DNA from: Psychrobacter glacincola
GTDB taxonomy: Bacteria; Pseudomonadota; Gammaproteobacteria; Pseudomonadales; Moraxellaceae
Direction of reading: 5' to 3'
NCBI RefSeq assembly: GCF_904846075.1
Contig: NZ_CAJGZH010000002.1
Location: 868,001-932,000, forward strand
Length of the DNA stretch: 64,000 nucleotides
The notes under the pieces are model-generated. The model searched no databases and had not been told where the DNA came from. It saw only the letters and a program-made list of their open reading frames with translations. Shown in pieces: positions 45,943-54,174 of the stretch (positions within the stretch are counted from its first letter, which is position 1; the number at the start of each line of letters is the position of its first letter). A program made the translations under genes and the position numbers.

Positions 45943-46939
45943 AGTACTTTTTAGCGCCAGGATGGATAGGTGCGACCATACCTTCACGCGCGGTTGCTAA
46001 ACTAATATCATTGGCCGCTTGGTGCGCTGTTTTTAGACCGTCTAAATTGTCAAATAACGCTTTGGTCAGCTTGTAACCATCTGCTTCAGACAACTCTGAG
46101 CTCACCAATAGAGCATTCATGATTGCTGCGGTTGGAATCGCGGCGTCATTGCCATAAGTGCCAGCAGGAATCTCAAAAGTCTTAAAGTAAGGCTTAGTCG
46201 CAATGATTTCTTTTAGCTTGTCTTGATTGATGGTGATCAACTGTAAGTCTAGACCCTGCTCTAGCTCCATCAATGAAGAGTTTGGCAGACCACTACTAAA
46301 GAAAGCCGCTTCAATTTTACCCGCTTTCATACCGTCCGCTGCTTCCGCAAAGCCTAAATAGTCAACGGTCACATCATCATATGTGATACCAAACCCTTCT
46401 AATAGCGTCCGAGCATTTACTTCTGTGCCAGAGCCTTGATCGCCCACAGCGATGCGCTTACCACGTAGGTCTTCAATATTTTTGATGCCAGATTTTTTGG
46501 TGGTGACAATTTGCACCACATTAGGGTACAAGACTGCAATCTGTTGGATGTTGGTTATCGGCTTATCAAAGTTATTTTTGCCTTCGATCGCATCGGTGAC
46601 CACATCACTAAGCGCCAACACCATGTCAACCTTTCCTTGGGTCAATAGATTGACGTTTTCGACTGAAGCGCCAGTGGTTTGCGTTTTTGAGTTGACCCCA
46701 AAGGTTTTGACATAGACCTCTGATAATGAAGTGCCGATGATGTTATAAGGGCCAGATGCTCCGCCAGTGGCGATGGTAAGAAACTTGGTGTCAAGCTTGT
46801 CGGCGGCAGTGTCAGTAGTAGCGCTATCTGTTGCCGTACTGTCAGTACTTTCTGAACTTGGTGATGAGCATGCCGTTAGACCTAAAGTGGCGCTTAACAT
46901 TGCTGATAAAAGTAACGGGGATTTTAGAGAGTTGAGCAT
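45920..46939 (-). CDS. TAXI family TRAP transporter solute-binding lipoprotein
   Basis: The extracytoplasmic receptor of the transporter. From the ATG at 46939 it is 339 aa, with a lipoprotein signal ending LTAC and the lipid-bearing cysteine at C24, followed by a Ser/Thr/Asp-rich linker. The TAXI family signature TIATGGASGPYNIIG and VKTFGVNSKTQTTGAS are present. AAGGA lies eight bases before this ATG; the upstream ATG at 46948 is too close to it. A lipid anchor is unusual for a periplasmic binding protein in Gram-negatives, but known for some TAXI receptors. Confidence 0.93.
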   Translation of the reverse strand: MLNSLKSPLLLSAMLSATLGLTACSSPSSESTDSTATDSATTDTAADKLDTKFLTIATGGASGPYNIIGTSLSEVYVKTFGVNSKTQTTGASVENVNLLTQGKVDMVLALSDVVTDAIEGKNNFDKPITNIQQIAVLYPNVVQIVTTKKSGIKNIEDLRGKRIAVGDQGSGTEVNARTLLEGFGITYDDVTVDYLGFAEAADGMKAGKIEAAFFSSGLPNSSLMELEQGLDLQLITINQDKLKEIIATKPYFKTFEIPAGTYGNDAAIPTAAIMNALLVSSELSEADGYKLTKALFDNLDGLKTAHQAANDISLATAREGMVAPIHPGAKKYYDEQAAK

Positions 46940-47462
46940 TGAATTCATCCTTGAAATAATCGAGTTAATACACTTAACGACATCAATATATCAATATATC
47001 AATAGTGATGCGTTACAGACCTGTAATAATATAGCAATTCTTGCTATAAATAAACTGCCATCCAGATTCCCTCTACACTCACACTTTATATGCGAAGCTA
47101 TTTAAGTGAAGGCGCAGCAGTTCTTGTAATGAATCAATAGCCAAATATAGTTTTGCTATGCGGAACAATGTTTCATTAGACAATTCATTTAAACAAAGTC
47201 TGTGTCTATTGTAAACCTTTATAATCATCTAAATACAAACGAGGTTATTTGACCAAAAAATACTGATATAAAATGACTAAATGGTCGTTCTTAATGCATT
47301 TTCATCATACTGTAGGATTTATTATATTATATTTTATATATAAACCCTAAGCAGTTGTCTCATAAGGCAGCTTACTTAAAGTAGATCCCATCTAAATTTG
47401 CAAATTCGTCACCACATATCTTGGCAACGTTATCTGTTACTCTAAAAATATGGAAAACCTTT
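46940..47462. other. Divergent intergenic region TAXI gene / mtnP
   Basis: About 520 bases, strongly AT-rich near 47300-47340. It must hold both promoters. TTGACC at 47249 and TATAAA at 47267 are only 12 bases apart, so not a usual promoter. TATCAATATATCAATAGTGATG near 46986 is a short tandem motif. No gene was recognised. Confidence 0.35.
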
Positions 47463-48356
47463 ATGACAATATCTAGTGTAGAAAAGTCAGCGGCAGTATC
47501 TGCCGATATCGCCATCATTGGTGGTAGTGGTCTTTATCAGATGCAAGATTTAACCAATAAACGCAGTGTCAGCATATCGACGCCTTACGGCAAACCCTCT
47601 GATGATATTGTCTTAGGTGAATTGAATGGCGTAAAGGTCGCTTTTCTAACTCGTCATGGTCAAGGTCACAAACTCACCCCTTCCGAAGTGCCTTATCGAG
47701 CTAATATTTATGCGCTAAAAACCTTGGGGGTACGCTACGTCATTTCGGTATCGGCGGTGGGATCACTAAGAGACGCGCTTAAGCCCTTAGATATGGTCAT
47801 TCCCGATCAAATGATCGATATGACTAAGTATCGAAACAGCAGTTTCTTTGGGGAAGGTGCAGTGGCACACGTCGCGATGGCTGATCCTTTATGTCCTAAA
47901 GTCGCGGATATTCTAACGCGTGCTTATACTCAGGCGCAGATAGCCGAAGGTCAATGTCATGCAAAAGCCACGTATATCTGTATCGAAGGGCCGCAGTTTT
48001 CCACTCGTGCAGAGTCACACTGGTATCGGCAGATGCAAGCGGACATCATCGGTATGACCAATATGCCAGAGGCTAAGCTTGCTCGTGAAGCAAGTATGGC
48101 TTACGCAACGCTAGCATTGGTCACAGACTTTGATAGTTGGCACCCTACCGAAGAAGCCGTTAGTGCAGACTATGCCATAAAAAACCTAATGAAAAATGCT
48201 GAAAATGCTCAAGCAGTGATTAAGCAGGCGGTCACCCTACTAGCAGCAGAACAGCCTGACTCTATTGCCCATACAGCTTTAGCTCAAGCGTTAGTCACGC
48301 CAGTAGAGACGATGAGTGAAGAGACTAAAACCAGACTTTCAGCAATATTGCCTTAG
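47463..48356 (+). CDS. mtnP: S-methyl-5'-thioadenosine phosphorylase
   Basis: Splits methylthioadenosine into adenine and methylthioribose-1-phosphate, for salvage after polyamine or homoserine-lactone synthesis. AIIGGSGLYQM, LTRHGQGHKLTPSEVPYRAN, SAVGSLRDALKPLDMVIPDQMIDMTK and EGPQFSTRAESHWYR are conserved. The long C-terminal helix region and DFDSWHPTEEAV fit adenosine-type MTA phosphorylases rather than the shorter methylthioinosine enzymes; 297 aa. GGAAAACCTTT before the ATG at 47463 decides the start; the TTG frame from 47421 has none. It converges with the arsenosugar operon and might also act on 5'-deoxyadenosine or arsenic nucleosides; that is inferred. Confidence 0.93.
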   Translation: MTISSVEKSAAVSADIAIIGGSGLYQMQDLTNKRSVSISTPYGKPSDDIVLGELNGVKVAFLTRHGQGHKLTPSEVPYRANIYALKTLGVRYVISVSAVGSLRDALKPLDMVIPDQMIDMTKYRNSSFFGEGAVAHVAMADPLCPKVADILTRAYTQAQIAEGQCHAKATYICIEGPQFSTRAESHWYRQMQADIIGMTNMPEAKLAREASMAYATLALVTDFDSWHPTEEAVSADYAIKNLMKNAENAQAVIKQAVTLLAAEQPDSIAHTALAQALVTPVETMSEETKTRLSAILP

Positions 48357-48376
48357 CCATATCAGTTTATGATTAC

Positions 48377-48441
48377 CAAAAAGCTATCGAACTATAATCA
48401 ACCTAATAGGGTCAACAAAATAGCTCGATGGCTTTTTAATA
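48377..48441. terminator. Likely bidirectional terminator between mtnP and arsenosugar operon
   Basis: AAAAAGCTATCGA at 48378 pairs with TCGATGGCTTTTT at 48424, with one G-T pair and a loop of about 30 bases. Lies between convergent genes. Confidence 0.6.
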
Positions 48442-48476
48442 CCTAAAAATTTCAAATGATAAGACGTTCTCAGTTA

Positions 48477-49115
48477 TTAGTTCTCAATAAACTTGCAATC
48501 ATCAAGCCAACCTTCAGGTAAATACGGTAAATCTTCAGGCTCATCGATATCAGGCAAAGGCGCTAGCAACTTTACAGACCAGCTCAATTCTGCCAAGCGC
48601 TGTTGAGTAATCTTTGCTACGCTCGCTGTACTCCATTCGATAGTGCTAAATAAGCGAGCATCAACTTGCTTAAAGCCAAACAGTACATAACCACCATCAA
48701 AAGCGGGAATCATCACGCTAACTTGTGTTTCTAACTGCTGGGCAGCCTGTCGAATACGAATGGTTGTAAGACTCGGACAGTCCGTACCTATCAAGATAAC
48801 GTGCTCGAAACATGCTAATGCTTGCTGACTGGCGGTTAACATACGTAAACCCAAATCACCCTCTGCTTGTGCTGACCATCGCAGCGAGTCAAGTAAATTA
48901 AGCGCTTGCCAGCATGGATCTGTCGGCGCAGGACTGACACATAACTCAACCGTAAAGCCAGTAGCGACGGCTTGTTCAATGCTATGCAATAGTAGTTTAT
49001 GCGCCATTTGCACGGCACCTTCAATACCAAGAGCTGGCTGCAAGCGCGTTTTTGCCATGCCCTGTGCGGGGAATTTGGCAAAGAGGATAATACAAGTTTG
49101 TTGGTTTTGATTCAT
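48477..49115 (-). CDS. Arsenosugar biosynthesis glycosyltransferase, TIGR04282 family
   Basis: A 212-aa protein of the CofC-like nucleotidyl/glycosyltransferase fold (DUF2064/TIGR04282). LFAKFPAQGMAKTRLQPALG at the start binds nucleotide, ILIGTDCPSL carries the acidic metal site, and IPAFDGGYVLFGFK and the DIDEPEDLPYL end are family signatures. Proteins of this type are found with ArsS and are proposed to add or activate the glycosyl part of arsenosugars. It is the last gene of a four-gene operon, 34 bases behind the GT2-type gene. A 17-base tandem duplication covers its start codon (49110-49143). Confidence 0.88.
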   Translation of the reverse strand: MNQNQQTCIILFAKFPAQGMAKTRLQPALGIEGAVQMAHKLLLHSIEQAVATGFTVELCVSPAPTDPCWQALNLLDSLRWSAQAEGDLGLRMLTASQQALACFEHVILIGTDCPSLTTIRIRQAAQQLETQVSVMIPAFDGGYVLFGFKQVDARLFSTIEWSTASVAKITQQRLAELSWSVKLLAPLPDIDEPEDLPYLPEGWLDDCKFIEN

Positions 49116-49143
49116 GGTAAGAGCTTATTCATGGTAAGAGCTT
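49110..49143. repeat. 17-base tandem duplication over a start codon
   Basis: The unit ATTCATGGTAAGAGCTT occurs twice in a row (49110-49126, 49127-49143). On the minus strand it makes a second ATGAAT upstream whose frame meets TGA after six codons, so the true start stays at 49115. Confidence 0.9.
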
Positions 49144-49149
49144 ATTCTT

Positions 49150-49881
49150 TTATTTATAATAACGCGCTTTGATATTATCAGCTGATACGCCGCGCCAATA
49201 ATCAAAACGTAGATGCCACATCAAAATAATCGTCCGCCAAGTGCCATGCTGTTGCCAGCGTCTTGCTGATGTGATGACTTTACTTTTTAAACAAGCAGGT
49301 TTAGCAATACCTTTTAACTGTTTGCAAAGCTCAACATCTTCCATCAACGCTTGGTTAGGATAGCCACCGATTTGCTTAAATAAAGACTGGCTAATAAAAA
49401 TAGCTTGGTCGCCTGTCGCGATTCCGCTCAACCGTGAGCGCCAATTAATCATTTGACTGACCAATCGCAGTGTCGGTTGACGACTGGCTATTTGCACATC
49501 AAAACGTCCCCACTCTGCCCGTTTCATCGCTTCAGAAACACTCTCTATAGCGTTCATTGGCAATTGCGTATCGGCATGCAAAAATAGTAATACATCGCTA
49601 GTTGCTAACGCTGCGCCTGTATTCATTTGCAGCGCGCGCCCTGCTTTAGACTCAGTCATTTGCCAATCAATTTTACGATCAATTTTACGATCATTATCAG
49701 GCTTTAACTCATTAATAAAACTTTGGATTATGCCAATAGAATCATCGTTTGAACCACCATCGACCAGTATCACTTGCTGCGGGTTTGGATTTAGCCTATT
49801 GATATTATCAAACAATAAAGGCAAATTATCTACCTCATTGAGTACTGGAATAATGATAGAAACCGTTGCCATAGCCGTCAT
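49150..49881 (-). CDS. Arsenosugar biosynthesis glycosyltransferase, TIGR04283 (GT2) family
   Basis: A GT2-type glycosyltransferase (243 aa). VSIIIPVLNEVDNLPLL opens the domain, ILVDGGSNDDS holds the nucleotide-sugar site, and LFLHADTQLP the metal-binding acid; DVELCKQLK near the end is the catalytic region and RRWQQHGTWRT the typical C-terminal end. TIGR04283 proteins co-occur with TIGR04282 and ArsS. A 12-base unit repeats in frame at 49669-49692, giving RKIDRKID. Start may be 49881 or the ATG at 49872. It is the third gene of the operon, 30 bases after the DUF547 gene. Confidence 0.9.
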   Translation of the reverse strand: MTAMATVSIIIPVLNEVDNLPLLFDNINRLNPNPQQVILVDGGSNDDSIGIIQSFINELKPDNDRKIDRKIDWQMTESKAGRALQMNTGAALATSDVLLFLHADTQLPMNAIESVSEAMKRAEWGRFDVQIASRQPTLRLVSQMINWRSRLSGIATGDQAIFISQSLFKQIGGYPNQALMEDVELCKQLKGIAKPACLKSKVITSARRWQQHGTWRTIILMWHLRFDYWRGVSADNIKARYYK

Positions 49882-49911
49882 AGTTAGCAGTACTCTTACT
49901 TGTTGTTACCA

Positions 49912-50760
49912 TTATTTCTTATTAAGGCTCCAATTATAATCGGTATAACCAATCTTCACTTTTCCTGCTTTTAGCTCAGCCGTTTGCGACTTATTAAGCC
50001 CTAAAGACGAGCTGTAACGAGCCAAAAACCCTTCTAAATCATTAGTACCACGCCAGTTGGTTTCAAAGTCTTCTTTATACCATTTAAAAATTGGCGATAT
50101 CTCTAACGTATTACCTTTGAGACGATTACGACTACTATCCGCGAGGAATTTACTCGTCACTTGCTCTAATTGTTTATCTAATTTACGCCCTGTAAAAGCA
50201 TCATTTAATAGCGCAGGACAGCCGATGCTCGCACAGTTCACTGCAAAGTGAATACGCGGTTCGTTGTAGCGTTTAGAGCCACGGATTAGATTGTGCTCGA
50301 TGTCATCAAGCGAGCGCTTTTTGCCTAATAGCGTGACGAAATCCTGTTTCCATGGCGAACCAAATATTCCGCCAATATCTTTAATCGACTTGATGTTAGG
50401 ATACTTGGTCAAAACCAGCTCTACCGTTCCAGCATTATAGACGTTGATCAAAAATGCCAATTGCTCATCTTTACTCCAAGCGTTAAATTCCGACTGGCTG
50501 ATTTTACCGGTCGCCGCCATGTAGCTATCAAGTTTGCTTTGATCCGCTTTCATACCGTTGTAATTAACGACTGAGGCTTTGCCACCATTGGTCATGGTGA
50601 CGTTTTTATTAAGTAAGCTATCCCAAGTGCTGTGATTAAAATCCGCATAACTTGCCATACTGGATAACAGGATAGAAGTGGTCACTGCCGCTTTGATTAA
50701 TAAACCACTGCTTAAAAAAAGGCTTTTACTATTAAGTCTTCGGCTATTCAATACTGACAT
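49912..50760 (-). CDS. DUF547 domain exported protein of the arsenosugar operon
   Basis: A 282-aa exported protein. Residues 1-40 look like a signal sequence (a basic start, then LLIKAAVTTSILLSSMASYA). The DUF547 domain follows: AFLINVYNAGTVELVL, RIHFAVNCASIGCPAL and FLADSSRNRLKGNTLEISPIF are conserved, including the cysteine-containing NCASIGCP motif. DUF547 is thought to be protease- or transglutaminase-like, but no activity is known. It is transcribed 12 bases after arsS and 30 bases before the glycosyltransferase gene, so it is clearly part of this operon. Confidence 0.9.
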   Translation of the reverse strand: MSVLNSRRLNSKSLFLSSGLLIKAAVTTSILLSSMASYADFNHSTWDSLLNKNVTMTNGGKASVVNYNGMKADQSKLDSYMAATGKISQSEFNAWSKDEQLAFLINVYNAGTVELVLTKYPNIKSIKDIGGIFGSPWKQDFVTLLGKKRSLDDIEHNLIRGSKRYNEPRIHFAVNCASIGCPALLNDAFTGRKLDKQLEQVTSKFLADSSRNRLKGNTLEISPIFKWYKEDFETNWRGTNDLEGFLARYSSSLGLNKSQTAELKAGKVKIGYTDYNWSLNKK

Positions 50761-50772
50761 GATTGACTCCGG

Positions 50773-51771
50773 TTAAATCGAGGATATTTCTTCTATCGTC
50801 CGATCTGTTGTCTCTTCTTCTAGCGCACCACCGCAGCTACTTCCTTGCCCTGCCGTACAGCCATAGCAATGGTCTGCAATGGCAATGTCATCGCCAGCAG
50901 GATTTTGCGTTAATAAATCGCTTAGATGCCGACGGGACTTGTTGGGCACTGGAATCTCTAATTGCTGGTTAAAGTCACAATCAAACAACTCTCCTAACCA
51001 ATTAACGCTGATGGTCGATCGGCACATGACTTCGGTTAAATTGGCGGCCACATAATTGGCTTTGAGCAAATCCATATAGGGATGGAATTGGTTTTTAGCC
51101 AATAGCACCGCACCAAAACGCTGAATGGGCATATTGGTCAAGGCAAATAACTGATGAAATTCGATATCAAAATGCGCTTTTAACTCGCGCTTATAATCCG
51201 CTTCAAGCTGCTGTTGATTGGGCGGCAGCGTGGCACCTTGCGGGTTATAAACGAGGTTGAGCGTTAAGTTTGAACCCACTTTGCCATAACCTAAGGCGTT
51301 GAGCTTATGCAATCCCAATATACTGCCATCAAATGCGCCCTTTCCGCGCTGCTTATCGACATTTTCTAATGAATAACAGGGCATTGAAGCCACCACTTCG
51401 ACCTCATTGTCTGCCAAAAACTGCGCCATGTCCTCATACCCGTCTTCCATCAGGATAGTCAGATTACAGCGATCAATTACTGTTACACCCAAGGCACGTG
51501 CGGCTGTGACCAAATACTTAAAGTCTTCATGCATCTCAGGCGCACCGCCCGTTAAATCGAGCGTCTCTATATTTTTTGCTTGTAAGACTTCTAGAATCAA
51601 CTCAACAAGCTCACGCGACATCATCTCTGTGCGGTAAGGACTGGCAGCCACATGACAATGCACACAAGACATATTGCATAAGTAACCCATATTGACCTGT
51701 AGCGTGGTTAACTCACGACGTTTGAGCGCTGGGAAATCCGTGTGCTCGAGTAATTCGATAGTTGATTTCAT
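50773..51771 (-). CDS. arsS: Arsenosugar biosynthesis radical SAM protein ArsS
   Basis: A radical SAM enzyme (332 aa) that joins a 5'-deoxyadenosyl group to methylated arsenic, the key step in arsenosugar formation. The cluster motif is CNMSCVHC with C32, C36 and C39; LDLTGGAPEMH binds SAM. The C-terminal part has CDFNQQLEIP and the CYGCTAGQGSSCGG motif typical of ArsS. The start is the ATG at 51771 in front of STIELLEHT; the longer frame to 51858 would add a hydrophobic stretch and is not expected in the family. First gene of the operon with DUF547 and two glycosyltransferases. The methyltransferase arsM is absent from this window. Confidence 0.93.
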   Translation of the reverse strand: MKSTIELLEHTDFPALKRRELTTLQVNMGYLCNMSCVHCHVAASPYRTEMMSRELVELILEVLQAKNIETLDLTGGAPEMHEDFKYLVTAARALGVTVIDRCNLTILMEDGYEDMAQFLADNEVEVVASMPCYSLENVDKQRGKGAFDGSILGLHKLNALGYGKVGSNLTLNLVYNPQGATLPPNQQQLEADYKRELKAHFDIEFHQLFALTNMPIQRFGAVLLAKNQFHPYMDLLKANYVAANLTEVMCRSTISVNWLGELFDCDFNQQLEIPVPNKSRRHLSDLLTQNPAGDDIAIADHCYGCTAGQGSSCGGALEEETTDRTIEEISSI

Positions 51772-52299
51772 AATGGTATAAAACCCCGTTAGTAGCACCT
51801 CTAAAGCAAAAAGGATGACGCAAAAATAAAAGGTTAAAAAAGACAAATTCACACGCAAGCAATTGCTTTTTATGATTATTTCATAAAATTATCATCTCAT
51901 TTCCAGCCTTGTCACTTTACGATTTATCTAATTAATCATACCTGATTGTGAAACAATATTGACAACTAATAGCGTGATTTTCACCTTTTATGCCAAATGA
52001 GCATGACGTTTCGTAGGATGTCATACAGCACTTTTCAATTTGGCTTTTAAGATATTATATTCAGCAGCTTTATAGATCGACCTTCTCATCCAATTGGCAA
52101 TGCCACAGTTGTCAGTGCAAAACTCTTAAATAGCATTGACCGCACAAGGCTTTATCGCTAAATTGGTTGCAACATTCATATCTTTTAAAACAACATGCAC
52201 TGATAAAATATAAATACTTTTAAAATATAGAAAGCCCACCACGTACCAATGCTTATGACACACGGATGTAAGCATCAAATCACTTTTAAGGATAACGTA
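51772..52299. other. Divergent intergenic region arsS / amidohydrolase
   Basis: About 530 bases with both promoters. TTGGCTTTTAAGATATTATATT near 52040-52062 resembles a promoter. I found no ArsR-type palindrome I could trust. An open frame that begins at 52249 only extends the next gene. Confidence 0.35.
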
Positions 52300-54039
52300 A
52301 TGAATATGAGCACATTACTAAAACCAACTGTACTGAGCATTGGATTAATGAGTGTCATAGGTTGCACCACCATGCAGACCGCGCCCAAGGATATGAGCAA
52401 CTCAGCAACTGTCTATTACAATGGCAACATCATCACGATGGAGGGCGATCAGCCACAAATGGCTGAAGCCTTAGTCACCCAAGCGGGCAAGATTGCTTAT
52501 GTGGGCAATTTACAAGAGGCGCAATCGAAATATAAAAATGCCGCGCAGATTAATCTACAAGATAAAACCTTATTACCCAGCTTTATCGATCCGCACAGTC
52601 ATTTTGACATGGTGTCGAACACCATGGGTCAGGTCAATCTCAACCCGCCGCCCATCGGTCAAGTCGATAGTATTCCCAAAATGATGCAAACGCTAAAAGA
52701 TTATAAAGTGGACAATAACATTGCTGATGGCGACTGGATATTTGGTTGGGGTTATGATGAAACTCAGCTCGCCGAGGGGCGTCATCCGACCAAAAGCAAG
52801 ATTGATAAAGTATTGCCAAACAACCCAGTGTATTTACAACACACAAGTGGTCACATGGGCGTGGCAAATAGCAAGGCGCTTACCATGATGAACATCACTG
52901 CTGACAGTAAAAATCCAGCGGGCGGTAATATTGCTCGAATTAAAGGATCTAATGAACCAAACGGTCTCGTACAAGAAACGGCGATGTATCCGTTCGTGCG
53001 CAATATGCTAGAAGTGTTAGCGCCGAATCAAGGCAAATTCTTTGAGCAGACGCAAGATTATTATGCAAAGAATGGCATAACGACGGCACACAATGGCTCA
53101 ACGGCTCGAAACACTATTCAGTTTTTTCAAAAACAAGCCGATGCTGGTAAGCTCAAAATTGACTTGGTCGCACTGGCAGGAGTGAGTGACCTAGATGAGA
53201 ATTTGGCTGATAAAAACTTCGTATGGAAAACCTATCAAAACGGTTTTAAAGTACAGGGTACCAAAATCGTTGCAGATGGCTCGCCACAAGGCAAGACCGC
53301 CTATTTTAGCCAACCTTATCTCACACCAGTTCCAGATTGTGAAAAAGACTGCCGCGGTCTACCAAGTGTCAGCCAAGATGAGCTGAACGAGATGTTTGTC
53401 AAAGCCTATGCTCGTGACAATCAGCTCTTTATCCATAATAATGGTGATGGCGCAACCGATATGCTCATCAAGGCACACGAGTATGCCGTCAAAAAGACTG
53501 GTCAAGCAGCTGATAAAGATCGCCGTACTGTGCCCATTCATGCTCAATTTGCCCGACCTGATCAGCTAGCCGCATTCAAAAAATACAATATGCTGCCGTC
53601 CTTCTTTACCAACCATACTTACTTTTGGGGAGATGTACACGTTAAAAACTTAGGTAAAAAACGTGCCGACTTTTCAAGCCCGATTGCCACTGCTGATAGA
53701 ATGGGACTTAAATATACCAATCACTCTGATGACACAGTGACACCTGTTGACCCGCTATTTACAGTCTGGTCAGCAGTCAATCGCACTTCGCGCTCAGGTA
53801 AAATCATTGGGATAAATGAGCGAGCGACGCCGTATCAAGCGTTAAAGGCCATTACCAGCAATGCCGCTTATGAGTATTTTGAAGAGGACAGCAAAGGCAC
53901 CTTGACGCCAGGGAAACTGGCTGATTTGGTTATCTTGGATGCCAACCCATTAACCATAGAGGCAAGCAAGCTCAAAGACATCAAAGTCATTACAACCATT
54001 AAAGAAGGTCAAACGATTTACCAACGTCCAGTACAATAG
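52300..54039 (+). CDS. Amidohydrolase family lipoprotein
   Basis: An exported metal-dependent hydrolase (amidohydrolase-3 type, 579 aa). The lipoprotein signal ends VIGC, with the lipid-bearing cysteine at C22. The N-terminal beta domain (VYYNGNIITMEGDQPQMAEALV) is followed by the TIM barrel: FIDPHSHFDMV with the first metal ligands, LFIHNNGDGATDMLI, PIHAQFARPDQL, and TNHSDDTVTPVDPLF with the last metal-binding acid; the end PGKLADLVILDANPL is typical. The start ATG at 52300 follows AAGGATAACGTA. The substrate is unknown; relatives act on N-acyl or amide compounds. Confidence 0.92.
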   Translation: MNMSTLLKPTVLSIGLMSVIGCTTMQTAPKDMSNSATVYYNGNIITMEGDQPQMAEALVTQAGKIAYVGNLQEAQSKYKNAAQINLQDKTLLPSFIDPHSHFDMVSNTMGQVNLNPPPIGQVDSIPKMMQTLKDYKVDNNIADGDWIFGWGYDETQLAEGRHPTKSKIDKVLPNNPVYLQHTSGHMGVANSKALTMMNITADSKNPAGGNIARIKGSNEPNGLVQETAMYPFVRNMLEVLAPNQGKFFEQTQDYYAKNGITTAHNGSTARNTIQFFQKQADAGKLKIDLVALAGVSDLDENLADKNFVWKTYQNGFKVQGTKIVADGSPQGKTAYFSQPYLTPVPDCEKDCRGLPSVSQDELNEMFVKAYARDNQLFIHNNGDGATDMLIKAHEYAVKKTGQAADKDRRTVPIHAQFARPDQLAAFKKYNMLPSFFTNHTYFWGDVHVKNLGKKRADFSSPIATADRMGLKYTNHSDDTVTPVDPLFTVWSAVNRTSRSGKIIGINERATPYQALKAITSNAAYEYFEEDSKGTLTPGKLADLVILDANPLTIEASKLKDIKVITTIKEGQTIYQRPVQ

Positions 54040-54071
54040 TTCATGGTAAGCGCCGTATAATAAGCCAAATT

Positions 54072-54106
54072 TTAGCAGGCGATTTCAAATCATCATGCCT
54101 GCTATT
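54072..54106 (+). terminator. Hairpin after the amidohydrolase gene
   Basis: TAGCAGGC pairs with GCCTGCTA around a loop of about 17 bases, but only a short T stretch follows. Weak or non-terminating hairpin. Confidence 0.45.
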
Positions 54107-54174
54107 CATTAAGATGATGAACCATTAAAGCCATTTATTAAAAACATTCATTAAAACTGTTTAAGGAACCCTAT

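Noticed and set aside
46986..47005. Short tandem ATCAATAT run before the TAXI gene
   Set aside because: Too short and AT-rich to call a regulatory site.
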